A stretch of DNA of 64,000 nt from Propioniciclava flava (GCF_004126535.1 NZ_PPCV01000004.1:124001-188000), one strand, 5' to 3'. Counted from the first letter of the stretch, positions 17,084 to 25,608 are shown. Program-made: numbers and translations. The notes: generated by a model not told the origin, from the sequence alone.

Positions 17084-17880
17084 TTCGCTCGCGCTCCTCG
17101 TGAAGTGATCCAGACGGCGAACAGGCACAGACCGCCGATGCCGATGATCCAGCCGAACAGGCCTTCCGTGACCGGGCCGAGCCCGCCGAGCGTGAAGCCA
17201 GCGGACGGCTCCTGCTCCAGGCCCTTCAGGTACCCGATGATGGCGGCGATGTCCTCGTCCGGGATGGCTCCGGCGGCGAACACGGGCATCTGCTGGGGGC
17301 CGGTACGGACGGCCTCGTAGATGTGCAGGGGCTCGACACCGTGAAGCGGCGGGGCGAACTTGCCGTTGGGCAATGCGCCACCGTTGGCGCCCGCCTGGTG
17401 GCAGGCGGAGCAGTTGGTGCGGAAGAGTTCACCACCGCGGGCGATTTCCTCGTCGCTCAGCTTGGAGTAGTCGTACTGAGACGAGTGGGGGATGGCGGGG
17501 CCGGGGCCCAGCGAGGCGACGTAGGCGGAGATCTTGCCGATCTCCTCAGCCGTGTAGGTGTTCACCTTGCGGGGGGCTTGCTCGCCCGGACGAGCCATCG
17601 GCATACGGCCAGTGCTCATCTGAAAATCGACGGATGCGGCGCCGACGCCGACCAGGGAGGGCCCCTGCGAGGTGCCCTCACCGTTGAGCCCGTGGCAGGA
17701 AGAACACGTCACTTGGAACAGTGCCTTGCCTTCTGCCACCTGGGCCGAGGTGCCGCTGTCAGCCGCGACCTGACCCGAGGGGACCAGCGCCGCATACAGG
17801 GAGCCGAGGAGGACGAGCGCCAAGATGAGGGAGAGGGGTCGCGCCGCCGTGCGCCGCCTTCTGGGATGACCCGATCGCAT
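17080..17880 (-). CDS. qcrC: Cytochrome bc1 complex diheme cytochrome c subunit
   Basis: QcrC bridges the bc1 complex and the aa3 oxidase, replacing a soluble cytochrome c. The 266-residue protein has an N-terminal signal or anchor helix at about 15-33, two c-heme sites (C59-S-S-C62-H63 and C157-S-A-C160-H161) and a C-terminal membrane helix (GWIIGIGGLCLFAVWI). M94 and similar methionines near each heme could be the sixth ligands. The ATG at 17880 has an AAAGG-type site upstream. It is the second gene of the operon after ctaE and overlaps qcrA by 4 bases. Confidence 0.96.
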   Translation of the reverse strand: MRSGHPRRRRTAARPLSLILALVLLGSLYAALVPSGQVAADSGTSAQVAEGKALFQVTCSSCHGLNGEGTSQGPSLVGVGAASVDFQMSTGRMPMARPGEQAPRKVNTYTAEEIGKISAYVASLGPGPAIPHSSQYDYSKLSDEEIARGGELFRTNCSACHQAGANGGALPNGKFAPPLHGVEPLHIYEAVRTGPQQMPVFAAGAIPDEDIAAIIGYLKGLEQEPSAGFTLGGLGPVTEGLFGWIIGIGGLCLFAVWITSRGARAK

Positions 17881-17913
17881 GGTGTGTGCGCCTTTCGAGG
17901 TGGGGACGGACGG

Positions 17914-18651
17914 TTAGCGGATGATGTAGATCACCGCGAAGAGGATGATCCACACGATGTCGACGAAGTGCCAGTAGTAGGAGGCCACGATCGCACTGAC
18001 CCGTTGTTCGTGGGTGAACGTGCGTGCGACGTAGGTGCGGCCCAGCATGAAGATGAACAGGATGAGGCCGCCCAGGACGTGTAGCCCGTGGAAGCCGGTC
18101 GCCAGGAAGAAGGCCGAGGTGTAGGCGTTCGTGTTGGGCAGGAAGCCTTCGGAGACGAGGGTCGAATACTCGTAGGCCTGCCCGCCGAGGAAGACCGCGC
18201 CCATGACGAAAGTCAGGGTGTACCACTCGCGCATGCCCCACTTCGCGACGTTGAGCAGGCCACCGGTTCGCGACACGAAACCGCGCTCGGCGCGATGGAC
18301 GCCGATCTGGCAGGTGATCGAGGAGAGAACCAGGATCGTGGTGTTGATCAGCGAGAACCAGGGCGCCTCGATGCCAAACAGGTTCTGCAGGAAGTGGGCG
18401 CTGCCCCACTGCCACATCGTCTGCTCTCCGGGGGCAGCCATGGCGGTGGTGACGTTGCGCAGATTGAAGTAGGCGGCGAAGAGCGCGGCGAAGAACATGA
18501 GCTCGCTGGCGAGCCAGATCACCGTCCCGACGGCCAACATGTCAGGACGGCCCTTGACGCCGTTCAGACGTGTGGGCGCCACCGGGTGAAGGGCGCCGTG
18601 AGGAACGACCGGGACCGCGCTCGTATTCGCTGTATTCGCCACGGGCGCCAT
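17914..18651 (-). CDS. ctaE: Cytochrome c oxidase subunit III
   Basis: Subunit III stabilises the catalytic subunit of the aa3 oxidase. The 245-residue protein has about seven hydrophobic helices, with family blocks [18 protein letters not shown], then [15 protein letters not shown], and [19 protein letters not shown] at the C-terminus. It heads the ctaE-qcrCAB operon, as in other actinobacteria, so oxidase and bc1 subunits are made together. I see no clear ribosome binding site before its ATG; the upstream bases ACGGTAATA are AT-rich by local standards. Confidence 0.96.
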   Translation of the reverse strand: MAPVANTANTSAVPVVPHGALHPVAPTRLNGVKGRPDMLAVGTVIWLASELMFFAALFAAYFNLRNVTTAMAAPGEQTMWQWGSAHFLQNLFGIEAPWFSLINTTILVLSSITCQIGVHRAERGFVSRTGGLLNVAKWGMREWYTLTFVMGAVFLGGQAYEYSTLVSEGFLPNTNAYTSAFFLATGFHGLHVLGGLILFIFMLGRTYVARTFTHEQRVSAIVASYYWHFVDIVWIILFAVIYIIR

Positions 18652-18871
18652 TATTACCGTTGAACTGGGTTGGGGTCACCTTCGGATGGGGCGTAGGCGA
18701 CAAAAGATGAGTGTTCGTTACCTGGGCGGCGCTTCTCTCTCTGTTCTGCACCCGCCTCGAAGGGGGTGGCGGCGCTCGTCGTCTTGGGCCGGATCCGGAC
18801 GCCGGAGTGCGCCGTCGTGGACTGTGAGCGATAGCATGGCCAGCGTTGCCCGTGGAAGAAGTGAGGACACG

Positions 18872-19297
18872 ATGAGCGAAGAGGCACCCGCCGCCAAGGC
18901 GACGATCCTGATCTACTCCGACGACCGTCACACTCGTGATCAGGTGAAGGTGGCCCTGGGTCGGCGCGTCGCTGCGGATGTTCCGGAACTCTCCACCGTG
19001 GAGTGCGCGACGCACCAGGCGGCCATCAAGGTTCTGGACGAAGGCGGCATCGATCTGGTGATCGCCGACGGTGAGGCCGTGCCGCTTGGCGGGATGGGCT
19101 TGTGCCGTCAGGCCAAGGACGAGGTGGCCAACTGCCCGCCGTTCCTGCTGCTGGTCGAGCGCGTCGCCGACGCGTGGCTGGCGACGTGGTCGCGCGCCGA
19201 CGCGGTCGTGCCCTACCCGATTGACCCGATCCGGCTTCCTGCCTCGGTCGCTGACGTGCTGCGCGCCCGGCTGGGGGAGCAGGCGCGCGTCTCGTGA
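18872..19297 (+). CDS. Receiver-like protein, atypical response regulator domain
   Basis: This 141-residue protein is a single receiver-like domain with no output domain. ATILIYSDDRHTRDQV holds the acidic pair of a receiver, and DLVIADGEAVPLGGMGLCRQ holds an aspartate at the usual phospho-acceptor place. The conserved lysine region is altered: VVPYPIDPIRLP has tyrosine where receivers have KP. Phosphorylation is therefore possible but switching may be abnormal. The ATG at 18872 has GAAGAAGTGAGG upstream. Its stop overlaps the trpD start (GTGA), so the two are co-translated. A divergent promoter region shared with ctaE lies upstream. Confidence 0.75.
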   Translation: MSEEAPAAKATILIYSDDRHTRDQVKVALGRRVAADVPELSTVECATHQAAIKVLDEGGIDLVIADGEAVPLGGMGLCRQAKDEVANCPPFLLLVERVADAWLATWSRADAVVPYPIDPIRLPASVADVLRARLGEQARVS

Positions 19298-20340
19298 GCC
19301 GGAGTTGGCCCGACGTCCTGACCGGCCTGGTCACCGGGAACGACCTTGATCCCGAGGCTGCGGCCTGGGCGATGAACGAGATCCTCGTGGGCGCGGCTAC
19401 TCCCGCCCAGATCGCCGGATTCATGGTGGCCTTGCAGGCTAAAGGCGTGACCCCCGGTGAACTCACCGGCTTGGTGAGCGGCATGCTCGCCAACGCCCGT
19501 TCCATCACCTTGCCGACCGCAGAAGCAGTCGACATCGTCGGGACCGGCGGTGACCGTGCGAACACGGTCAACATCTCGACGATGGCGGCGGTCACGGCCG
19601 CGGCTGCCGGGGCGCGCGTGGTGAAACACGGAAACCGCGCCGCATCCTCCGCTTCAGGGACAGCCGATTGCCTGGAGGCCCTCGGTGTCGTGCTCGATCT
19701 GGACCCGGCCTCCCAGGCGCAGGTGTTCGAGGACGTCGGCATCGTGTTCTTGTTCGCCTCGCACTACCATCCCTCCCTGCGTAACGCTGCGGCTCCTCGG
19801 CGGGAACTGGGGATCCGGACGGTCTTCAACTTCCTGGGGCCTTTGGCGAACCCTGCCCGGCCCAATGCGCAGGCGATTGGCGTCGCCGACCCGGTAATGG
19901 CCGGTGTCGTGGCCGACGTGGTGGCCGGACGCGGTCAGCGCGGCCTCGTCTTCCACGGCGGCGACGGGCTGGACGAACTGACGACCACTACCCAGAGCCG
20001 GGTCTGGGTCGTCGCCGACGGGCGCGTGGTGGAAACCACGCTGGACCCGGCCGATCTGGGTATCCCGCGGGCGACCCGAGATGACCTGATCGGTGGCGAT
20101 CCTGCCGTCAACGCGCAGGTGGCACGCGACACGTTTGCGGGCAAACCGGGCGCGGTGCGCGACATCGTCACGGTGAATGCCGCCGCGGCGTTGCTCGCTT
20201 TCGATGGGCCTGACCTGGACGCACCCTTGGCCGATCAGTTCCGTGACCGCATTGCCCGGGCGTCACAGGCCTTGGATGACGGTTCGGCCACGGCGCTGCT
20301 GCAGCGCTGGGTTGACGCCACCCGGCGTCTGGCGCGCTGA
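19294..20340 (+). CDS. trpD: Anthranilate phosphoribosyltransferase
   Basis: TrpD joins anthranilate and phosphoribosyl pyrophosphate in tryptophan synthesis. The 348-residue protein has the PRPP-binding VGTGGDRANTVNIST loop, KHGNRAASSASGTADCLEALG, and the anthranilate region RRELGIRTVFNFLGPLANP. The GTG start overlaps the preceding receiver-like gene. No other trp gene is in the window. In Mycobacterium tuberculosis trpD also lies alone beside ctaE-qcrCAB (Rv2192c, from memory), so this isolation is ancestral rather than a local rearrangement. Confidence 0.97.
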   Translation: MSRSWPDVLTGLVTGNDLDPEAAAWAMNEILVGAATPAQIAGFMVALQAKGVTPGELTGLVSGMLANARSITLPTAEAVDIVGTGGDRANTVNISTMAAVTAAAAGARVVKHGNRAASSASGTADCLEALGVVLDLDPASQAQVFEDVGIVFLFASHYHPSLRNAAAPRRELGIRTVFNFLGPLANPARPNAQAIGVADPVMAGVVADVVAGRGQRGLVFHGGDGLDELTTTTQSRVWVVADGRVVETTLDPADLGIPRATRDDLIGGDPAVNAQVARDTFAGKPGAVRDIVTVNAAAALLAFDGPDLDAPLADQFRDRIARASQALDDGSATALLQRWVDATRRLAR

Positions 20341-20398
20341 CGGCGGCCCCGCCCAGGCGTTCGCGAACCTGCACGATCTGGTGGGGCTGTCCGCTGCG

Positions 20399-21094
20399 CT
20401 AGGCACACGGCAGCAACAAGGCGACAAACGCGCCGGCGAGCAACCCCGGACCATAGGGAAAACCGCCGCGGCGTCCGCGGGCGCGTTCCACGATGCCCGT
20501 CACAGCCCCCAGCAGCGTCCCGGTCAGCAGCGCCCACGCCACCATGGACGCTGACGAGAGCGCCGTGACGGCGCCGATCGTCGCGGCGAGCCGGACATCT
20601 CCGTAGCCGAGTTGTCCGGTGAACCGCCACACCAGGTGGAAGAAGCCCCCCACCACGACTGCGCCTGCGGCCGCGGCGGCCAGCGGCCACCAGGAACCGT
20701 CGACCCCACAAGCGAGCAGGGTTCCTGCCAGAGCGACGAACCAGCCTGCGTGAGACAGGCGGGCAGGCAGCCACGTCGTGCGGGCGTCGATGGCACACGC
20801 AAGCACGTTGGCGGTCGTTAAGGCAGACCAAGCCAGCCATAGCTGAGGCGCTGTGCGCGACACGGCGAGCCCGGTGGCCACCCCGGATAGGGCCGCAACG
20901 ACGATGACGAACGGAGGCGTTGCCAGGGACGCGTAGTGAGGGGCCTCGGGGTCGTCGTGCGGCTCGGGCAGCCAACCCAGCACGCGTGGGGACACCAGCA
21001 GCATTCCTACCGCGGCGATCGCCGTGACCAAGACGCCCCAGGCCAGCACGGGACCTACGTCGAGGAAGGCGAGGAAGGGGAGCGGGGAGGGCAC
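20399..21094 (-). CDS. A24 family prepilin peptidase
   Basis: Prepilin peptidases cut the leader of type IV pilin-like proteins at the membrane. The 231-residue protein has several hydrophobic helices and the two catalytic aspartates of the family: D103 in AIDARTTWLP and D166 in GYGDVRLA. The C-terminal FPYGPGLLAGA is also typical. There is no N-terminal zinc and methylase domain, so it probably cleaves without methylating. No pilin or secretion ATPase genes are near, so the substrate is unknown. Its GTG lies 6 bases after TAGGCT, whose first three bases are the stop codon of the upstream gene. Confidence 0.9.
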   Translation of the reverse strand: MPSPLPFLAFLDVGPVLAWGVLVTAIAAVGMLLVSPRVLGWLPEPHDDPEAPHYASLATPPFVIVVAALSGVATGLAVSRTAPQLWLAWSALTTANVLACAIDARTTWLPARLSHAGWFVALAGTLLACGVDGSWWPLAAAAAGAVVVGGFFHLVWRFTGQLGYGDVRLAATIGAVTALSSASMVAWALLTGTLLGAVTGIVERARGRRGGFPYGPGLLAGAFVALLLPCA

Positions 21095-21100
21095 GGGGAG

Positions 21101-21106
21101 AGCCTA
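21101..21106 (-). promoter_or_regulatory. Putative -10 element of leaderless prepilin peptidase promoter
   Basis: TAGGCT on the minus strand, 6 bases before the GTG start. The TAG is also the stop codon of the upstream gene. Confidence 0.5.
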
Positions 21107-21601
21107 GGCCGCACACGCCACCACAACGGGCGGATCCTCGCTGATCCTGTCCAAGGCTTCGGTGAGGGCCCGGGCACGCAAGGCATCGACTGCCGAAACC
21201 CGCCTCGCCTCGCCACCAAGCACCGCCGTGAGGCGTGCAGGTGACCACCGCATGACGCGGCACAGGTGCCGCGGTGTCATGCCGCGGGCCAGAGCAGCCG
21301 AGAGGCGGCTTGAGGTGGGTTCTGAGGGTTGCGTCGTGCGCTGTAGTGCGCGCAGACCAGCGACATCGACCTGCCACAGCAACTGAGCTGCGGGCCGGGG
21401 TAGGCGGCGGAGGGGACGGCCACGGCGTCCGTGCAGGAGAACGTCGGCGTGACGCAGGGTGAGGCCCGCATGGAGGGCGACCACCTGCCACGGCAACCCC
21501 GTCGAGGAACAAAGATAGCGAAGGTGGGCGCGGAAGGGGGCTGCGTCGACCCAGCGTCCCTGGTCGAAGGAAGGCAGTGATGAGGGTGCAGCGGCGGGCA
21601 T
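21104..21601 (-). CDS. Helix-turn-helix-like protein, function unknown
   Basis: This 165-residue protein is rich in Arg, Leu and Ala. Residues about 13-65 (FRAHLRYLCSSTGLPWQVVA, then LRHADVLLHGRRGRPLRRLP) look like a DNA-binding helix-turn-helix of the XRE type. A second predicted helical motif (MTPRHLCRVMRWSPARLTAVL) lies near residue 115. Two HTH-like units in one short protein suggest a DNA-binding role, but I cannot name the family. The ATG at 21601 is chosen for its AAGGAG site 6 bases upstream. It directly precedes the prepilin peptidase, which has its own promoter element. Confidence 0.65.
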   Translation of the reverse strand: MPAAAPSSLPSFDQGRWVDAAPFRAHLRYLCSSTGLPWQVVALHAGLTLRHADVLLHGRRGRPLRRLPRPAAQLLWQVDVAGLRALQRTTQPSEPTSSRLSAALARGMTPRHLCRVMRWSPARLTAVLGGEARRVSAVDALRARALTEALDRISEDPPVVVACAA

Positions 21602-21700
21602 GGCGGCTCCTTGGGTTGACCTGTCACCCAAGAAGGCCTTTCGCAGACGCCGATTGTGAGATCGGATTCGCCGATGGTGTCGTGTGCTGCCCTCCGGACG

Positions 21701-21740
21701 CACGCAGGGGCGCAACCCCAACGGGTTGCTCCCCTGCGTG
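21701..21740 (-). terminator. Terminator after the sunset-domain gene
   Basis: CACGCAGGGG pairs with CCCCTGCGTG, and GCAACCC pairs with GGGTTGC across a single C/T mismatch, around the loop CAAC. It lies 11 bases past the stop codon at 21751. Confidence 0.75.
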
Positions 21741-21750
21741 GCATCGGTGA

Positions 21751-22755
21751 CTAGCGCTGCGCCTTCGTGAAGCCCGCAGCTTGAGCCGCGGCCTCGTCGG
21801 CGAACCACACGTCGGCGATGGTGCGCTCATAGCCCCCGTTGCCGGGGACATGGAACTTCATCGACCGTTCGTTGCCCTTGATGCGGAAGCCCTCCGGCGG
21901 TTCGGTTCCGACGAAGGAACCCTCCCCGTAAGGGCTATCCACGAAAGGGGCAGCATCATCCTCCGCGGCCTTCTTGGCGTCTGCCGCAGCGTCGGCGACC
22001 TTCTCCTTGACCGTCGCGGCGCCCTTCTTGAGGGCCTCCTTCGCGTCCGAGGCGGCATCGCTCGCGTCCGCCTTCGCGTCCTCGAGCTTCTCGCCTGCCT
22101 TCGCGGCGGCGTCGGCGAGCTTGTCCTTAGCGGCGGCGGCCTTGTCGCCCGCCTCATCGATCCACTCGGACGCCGCATCAGCGGTGGCACTGGACTTCTT
22201 GGCCAGGTCGTCGACGAGGTTCTGCGTCGAGGTCGGGACGTAGGGCTTGCTCGGCTCGTGGGCGTACCAACCGGAGTCGCTGGGGGCAAAGAACTTGCGC
22301 AGCGCGATGACGACGCCGACCAAGAGGCCGCCCGCCAAGACGACCTTGCCGAAGGTCTTCCACCCGGACTTCTTCTTGACCGGTTCGACCAGAGCGGGGA
22401 TCTCCACCTTGGCGAGGTCGTCAGCAGCGTTGTGCAGCAACTCGCTCACCGCGGGAATGAAGTTGTTTTGCACCTTGTCGCGCGCCGTATCGACGGCGGG
22501 GACGAGGCGCGCGTAGGCCTCGTCGATGGCGGGAGAGACGCGGTTGAGTGCCTCGTCCAGCTTGGGCTGCACGGCGTCTACGGCATCGGCGGCGAACTTG
22601 GCACCCTTCTTCTTGGCGTCCTTGGCCAGGGGGGTCAGGTACTCCTGCGCCTGCTGCAAGTACACGCCCGCCTGAGCGAGGGCGTCCTTGCCGAGGTCTT
22701 GAGCGGCGTGGGTGGTGTCACCGACGACGCTTTCGAGGTTCTTCCGTTTCCTCAC
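21751..22755 (-). CDS. Helical envelope-associated protein with C-terminal sunset domain
   Basis: The 334-residue protein has a helical N-terminal part (about 1-125) with amphipathic 11-mer-like repeats, one membrane helix at about 136-155 (VVLAGGLLVGVVIALRKFF), a Lys/Ala/Asp-rich coiled region with LEA-like repeats (about 195-265), and a C-terminal domain FRIKGNERSMKFHVPGNGGY then ERTIADVWFADEAAAQAAGF. That last block is what I recall as the sunset domain, seen in variants of actinobacterial ArfC and L17. The GTG start is set by AGGAGG 7 bases upstream. The role is unknown; membrane attachment and a long charged helix suggest a structural or stress function. Confidence 0.75.
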   Translation of the reverse strand: MRKRKNLESVVGDTTHAAQDLGKDALAQAGVYLQQAQEYLTPLAKDAKKKGAKFAADAVDAVQPKLDEALNRVSPAIDEAYARLVPAVDTARDKVQNNFIPAVSELLHNAADDLAKVEIPALVEPVKKKSGWKTFGKVVLAGGLLVGVVIALRKFFAPSDSGWYAHEPSKPYVPTSTQNLVDDLAKKSSATADAASEWIDEAGDKAAAAKDKLADAAAKAGEKLEDAKADASDAASDAKEALKKGAATVKEKVADAAADAKKAAEDDAAPFVDSPYGEGSFVGTEPPEGFRIKGNERSMKFHVPGNGGYERTIADVWFADEAAAQAAGFTKAQR

Positions 22756-22949
22756 GGTCTTTCCTCCTGATCGATTGGGTTCGCGTGATCGCGTGCCAGC
22801 CACGGTACCTAATCCTGTGGCCGCGGCACAGGGGCAGGTGCGCATTCCCAGGGACACATCGGGGTGTTGGTGCGCCATGGTCCTAGGTGGCCTTGGGTAA
22901 CGTGGGGGAGAATGCCCGCATGGCGGGCCCACGCATGAAAGGAACCGAC

Positions 22950-23468
22950 GTGGCCAAGAAGGCAACGCTCCACACCAACCACGGTGACATCACGCTCAAC
23001 CTCTTCGACGAGCAGGCTCCCAAGACGGTCGCCAACTTCGTGGGGCTCGCTGACGGCACCAAGGAGTACCGCGACGCCGAGACCGGTCAGACGACGACGG
23101 GCAAGTTCTACGACGGCGTCATCTTCCACCGGATCATCGACGGCTTCATGATCCAGGGTGGGGATCCGCTCGGTACCGGCACCGGTGGTCCCGGTTACCA
23201 GTTCGGTGACGAGTTCCACGCCGACCTCTCCTTCAACCGCCCCTACCTGCTGGCCATGGCGAACGCGGGCCCCGGCACCAACGGGTCGCAGTTCTTCATC
23301 ACGGTGAGCCCGACGCCGCACCTCAACTTCCGGCACACCATCTTCGGCGAGGTGGCCGATCAGGCTGGTCGCGACGTGGTCGACGCGATCGCCAAGGTCC
23401 GCACCGGGCGCGGCGACCGGCCGATCGATCCGGTGGTCATCGAGTCGGTGGAGATCGACCAGGCCTGA
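22950..23468 (+). CDS. ppiA: Peptidyl-prolyl cis-trans isomerase (cyclophilin type)
   Basis: Cyclophilins speed proline isomerisation during folding. The 172-residue protein has the full core: FYDGVIFHRIIDGFMIQGGD with the catalytic arginine, GTGTGGPGYQFGDEF, and MANAGPGTNGSQFFIT. The extra loop KEYRDAETGQTTTGK is typical of actinobacterial PpiA. There is no signal peptide with the chosen GTG start at 22950, which has AAAGGA upstream, so it is cytosolic. An upstream in-frame ATG at 22935 is possible but lacks a site. It ends at a perfect 14-base hairpin. Confidence 0.93.
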   Translation: MAKKATLHTNHGDITLNLFDEQAPKTVANFVGLADGTKEYRDAETGQTTTGKFYDGVIFHRIIDGFMIQGGDPLGTGTGGPGYQFGDEFHADLSFNRPYLLAMANAGPGTNGSQFFITVSPTPHLNFRHTIFGEVADQAGRDVVDAIAKVRTGRGDRPIDPVVIESVEIDQA

Positions 23469-23502
23469 CCTGGTCGAGTGCCCAGGGGGCGCGAGACGCT
23501 GA

Positions 23503-23534
23503 GAGGGGGCGACGGCCATGGCCGTCGCCCCCTC
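23503..23534 (+). terminator. Terminator after ppiA
   Basis: Perfect 14-base arms GAGGGGGCGACGGC and GCCGTCGCCCCCTC around the loop CATG, 34 bases after the ppiA stop. Confidence 0.8.
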
Positions 23535-23680
23535 GTCATGTGTCGAACCGCTGCGCACAGTGCGTGCGCAATCTTGGCCGGATGGGACTGTCGCTGGGCA
23601 CCCCCTGGGGGCGCAAGGGCGCGGTGGGTGCCAGCGCACGCTCACCGCGCGTGAGGCCCTGCTTTGCCCGGGGGGCTGGG

Positions 23681-23716
23681 GCCTTACTCTCTCAGGGAGC
23701 CTTACTCTCCCAGGGA
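23681..23716. repeat. 18-bp tandem duplication at the end of the RAM-domain gene
   Basis: Two adjacent 18-base copies, GCCTTACTCTCTCAGGGA and GCCTTACTCTCCCAGGGA, differ at one base. The right copy contains the last codons and stop of the minus-strand gene at 23702-23977; the left copy lies just beyond it. Confidence 0.85.
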
Positions 23717-23977
23717 GAAGGCGGCCTCCAGGTCATGACTGGAGTAGGCGCGGAACGCCAGGTGCGTCGTCGTGCCCGTCACGCCCGGAACCTTGTTGAT
23801 GCCCCCGGTCACCACGTCAGCGATGCGGTCGATCTCGCGCGTGCGCACGATCGCGATGAGATCCATGGCCCCGGTCACGGAGTAGACCTCAGTGACCTCC
23901 GGCATCGTGGCGACGCGATCAGCAACTTCGCTGACCTGATCGACGGCCGTAGAGATGAAGACGATCGCGGTGTTCAT
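23702..23977 (-). CDS. Stand-alone Lrp/AsnC ligand-binding (RAM) domain protein
   Basis: This 91-residue protein is only the effector-binding domain of the Lrp/AsnC family, without the DNA-binding part. VAEVADRVATM-like helices and EVYSVTGAMDLIAIVRTREI, then INKVPGVTGTTTHLAFRAYS, are the alpha-beta RAM fold. Such proteins form dimers or higher rings and may bind amino acids, or pair with full-length Lrp proteins. An ATG lies 6 bases after TAGGGT with no ribosome binding site. Its stop lies in one copy of an 18-bp tandem duplication. Confidence 0.9.
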   Translation of the reverse strand: MNTAIVFISTAVDQVSEVADRVATMPEVTEVYSVTGAMDLIAIVRTREIDRIADVVTGGINKVPGVTGTTTHLAFRAYSSHDLEAAFSLGE

Positions 23978-23983
23978 GGGTTC

Positions 23984-23989
23984 ACCCTA
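23984..23989 (-). promoter_or_regulatory. Putative -10 element of leaderless RAM-domain gene
   Basis: TAGGGT on the minus strand, 6 bases before the ATG at 23977. Confidence 0.5.
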
Positions 23990-24104
23990 GCGAGGAGCCA
24001 CGCGCCTCGGGCGCCGTCACGTGCGGGCCCTGAGGCGTCCGGTGTCGTGAAGAAACTGCAACCGTTCGGTAACACCAGCCTCTCGACATCGCGGCACGGT
24101 GGGG

Positions 24105-24134
24105 TTAGGTTCTTTTGAAAAGAGTCTGACCTAA
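24105..24134 (+). promoter_or_regulatory. Candidate operator region of the sugar ABC operon
   Basis: TCTTTTGAAAAGA (24111-24123) is a perfect inverted repeat about one central base. It is enclosed by TTAGGT (24105-24110) and ACCTAA (24129-24134). It lies 74 bases upstream of the solute-binding protein start. Which regulator binds is unknown; no regulator gene is adjacent. Confidence 0.4.
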
Positions 24135-24207
24135 TGCGGTGTGGCCGCATCGTCACCCCTCAACGACGAGGCTGACATCAGGCTCACGGATGAGAAAGGC
24201 ACCTCAC

Positions 24208-25473
24208 ATGGCACGATTTGCCACGACCGGCCTTGCGGTGGCGACCGTCGTCGCCCTCGCGTTGACCGGCTGTTCCGGCGGCGCGGCGCCGACCGCTTCC
24301 ACGGGAGCCGACGGCACCCTCTCCGCCACCACCATCAAGATCCTCGCCCCTTCCTACTCTGAGTCCTCCAAGAGCGACTGGCAGAAGATCATCACCGAGT
24401 TCAAGACCAAGCAGCCCAACGTCACCGTCGAACTGCAGATCGAAGGCTGGGACGACTTCAGCTCCAAGGTGCAGGCCCGCATCCAGGCCAAGGACTACCC
24501 CGACATCCTCAACGACAACGCCTTTGCCGGCGCCGCAGAGGCCGGACTGCTCTACCCGGTTAACGAAGTGATGAGCGCCAACACCCTTGCCTCCATCGAG
24601 CCGGCCCTGCTCAAGAACGGCATGGGGACCGATGGGAAGCAATGGGCCGCCCCCGACATCGCCTCCAGCCGAATGCTGGCCTACAACACCGACCTGTTCG
24701 CCCAGGCAGGCATCGCCAAGGCACCCACCACCTGGAGCGAACTCGCGGCTGACGCGCAGAAGATCACGGCGCTCGGCGGCGACATCCACGGCTACGGTCT
24801 TCCCCTCGGCAAGGAAGAAGCCCAAGTGGAATCGTCCCTGTGGCTGTGGGGCGCGGGCGGCGACTGGGTGCAAGGCAACAAGCTGGTCGCGAACCAACCC
24901 GCCGCGGTTGAGGCGTTCACCGAGATGAAGAAGCTCGTCGATGCCGGCGTGACCCAGCCGAATGCTGGCGCGACGAACCGGCAGCAGGCGGCCGATCTGT
25001 TCAACAACGGCAAGCTGGGCATGATGCTGAGCCACTCGGGCCTGCTGAAGGAGACCCGCGCCAAGTTCCCCCAGACGAAGTTCGCGGTCGCGCCCATCCC
25101 GTCCAAGAACGGTGACCCTGTCGCCTTCGGCGTGACCGACTTCATCCTCGCGTTCAACAACGGGGACGCCAACCGCAAGGAAGCCACCAAGCAGTTCCTC
25201 GACCTCATGTACTCCGACTCCATGTATCAAACCTGGTACGCGGGCACGGGGCTGCTGCCTGTCACCACGTCGATGATCGCCAAGGGCAAGGCCAGCGACA
25301 CCGACAACGCGGCGTTCTATGACGCACTGTCCTACGTGAAGTTCCTCCCCGTCGGCGACCCGAAGTGGGACGCCCTCCAAAAGGCGCTCCAAGGCACGGC
25401 AGGCACCATCACCTCGGACACACCCGAGAACGTGCTGGCCAAGATCCAGGCGCAGGTGGACGCACAAGGCTGA
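24208..25473 (+). CDS. Extracellular solute-binding lipoprotein of a sugar ABC importer (family 1)
   Basis: This is the outer-face receptor of the importer coded by the next two genes. The 421-residue protein has a lipoprotein signal ending in LTGC (C22), so it is anchored by lipid. The mature part follows the family 1 pattern: an N-terminal lobe (TIKILAPSYSESSKSDWQKI), the hinge region around AAPDIASSRMLAYNTDLFAQ, and FAVAPIPSKNGDPVAFGVTD. This family binds oligosaccharides or glycerol phosphates; the sugar cannot be read from sequence. The ATG at 24208 is chosen for GAGAAAGG upstream. A hairpin after the gene may lower expression of the permeases. Confidence 0.9.
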   Translation: MARFATTGLAVATVVALALTGCSGGAAPTASTGADGTLSATTIKILAPSYSESSKSDWQKIITEFKTKQPNVTVELQIEGWDDFSSKVQARIQAKDYPDILNDNAFAGAAEAGLLYPVNEVMSANTLASIEPALLKNGMGTDGKQWAAPDIASSRMLAYNTDLFAQAGIAKAPTTWSELAADAQKITALGGDIHGYGLPLGKEEAQVESSLWLWGAGGDWVQGNKLVANQPAAVEAFTEMKKLVDAGVTQPNAGATNRQQAADLFNNGKLGMMLSHSGLLKETRAKFPQTKFAVAPIPSKNGDPVAFGVTDFILAFNNGDANRKEATKQFLDLMYSDSMYQTWYAGTGLLPVTTSMIAKGKASDTDNAAFYDALSYVKFLPVGDPKWDALQKALQGTAGTITSDTPENVLAKIQAQVDAQG

Positions 25474-25495
25474 GCCCTCCGCGTTCGAAGGAGGT

Positions 25496-25533
25496 GGGGA
25501 GTCGTCGTCACGCGCAGGCACCGACGGCTCCCC
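25496..25533 (+). terminator. Intercistronic hairpin (possible attenuator)
   Basis: GGGGAGTCGTCG (25496-25507) pairs with CGACGGCTCCCC (25522-25533) with one G-U pair. Placed between the binding-protein and permease genes, it could give the usual excess of binding protein. Confidence 0.55.
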
Positions 25534-25561
25534 GTTCCCTCCCGCTCGCCGGACGCACAGC

Positions 25562-25591
25562 CTTCCCGCATCCCTGCTTCCCGCATCCCTG
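25562..25591. repeat. 15-bp perfect tandem repeat
   Basis: CTTCCCGCATCCCTG occurs twice in a row, ending 18 bases before the ATG of the first permease gene. Confidence 0.9.
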
Positions 25592-25608
25592 GAGAAGAGG
25601 AGACACCC

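Noticed and set aside
24105-24134. TTAGGT and ACCTAA as a DtxR iron box
   Set aside because: The arms are 18 bases apart, not the usual 7, and the operon is for sugar. It is kept only as a candidate operator.
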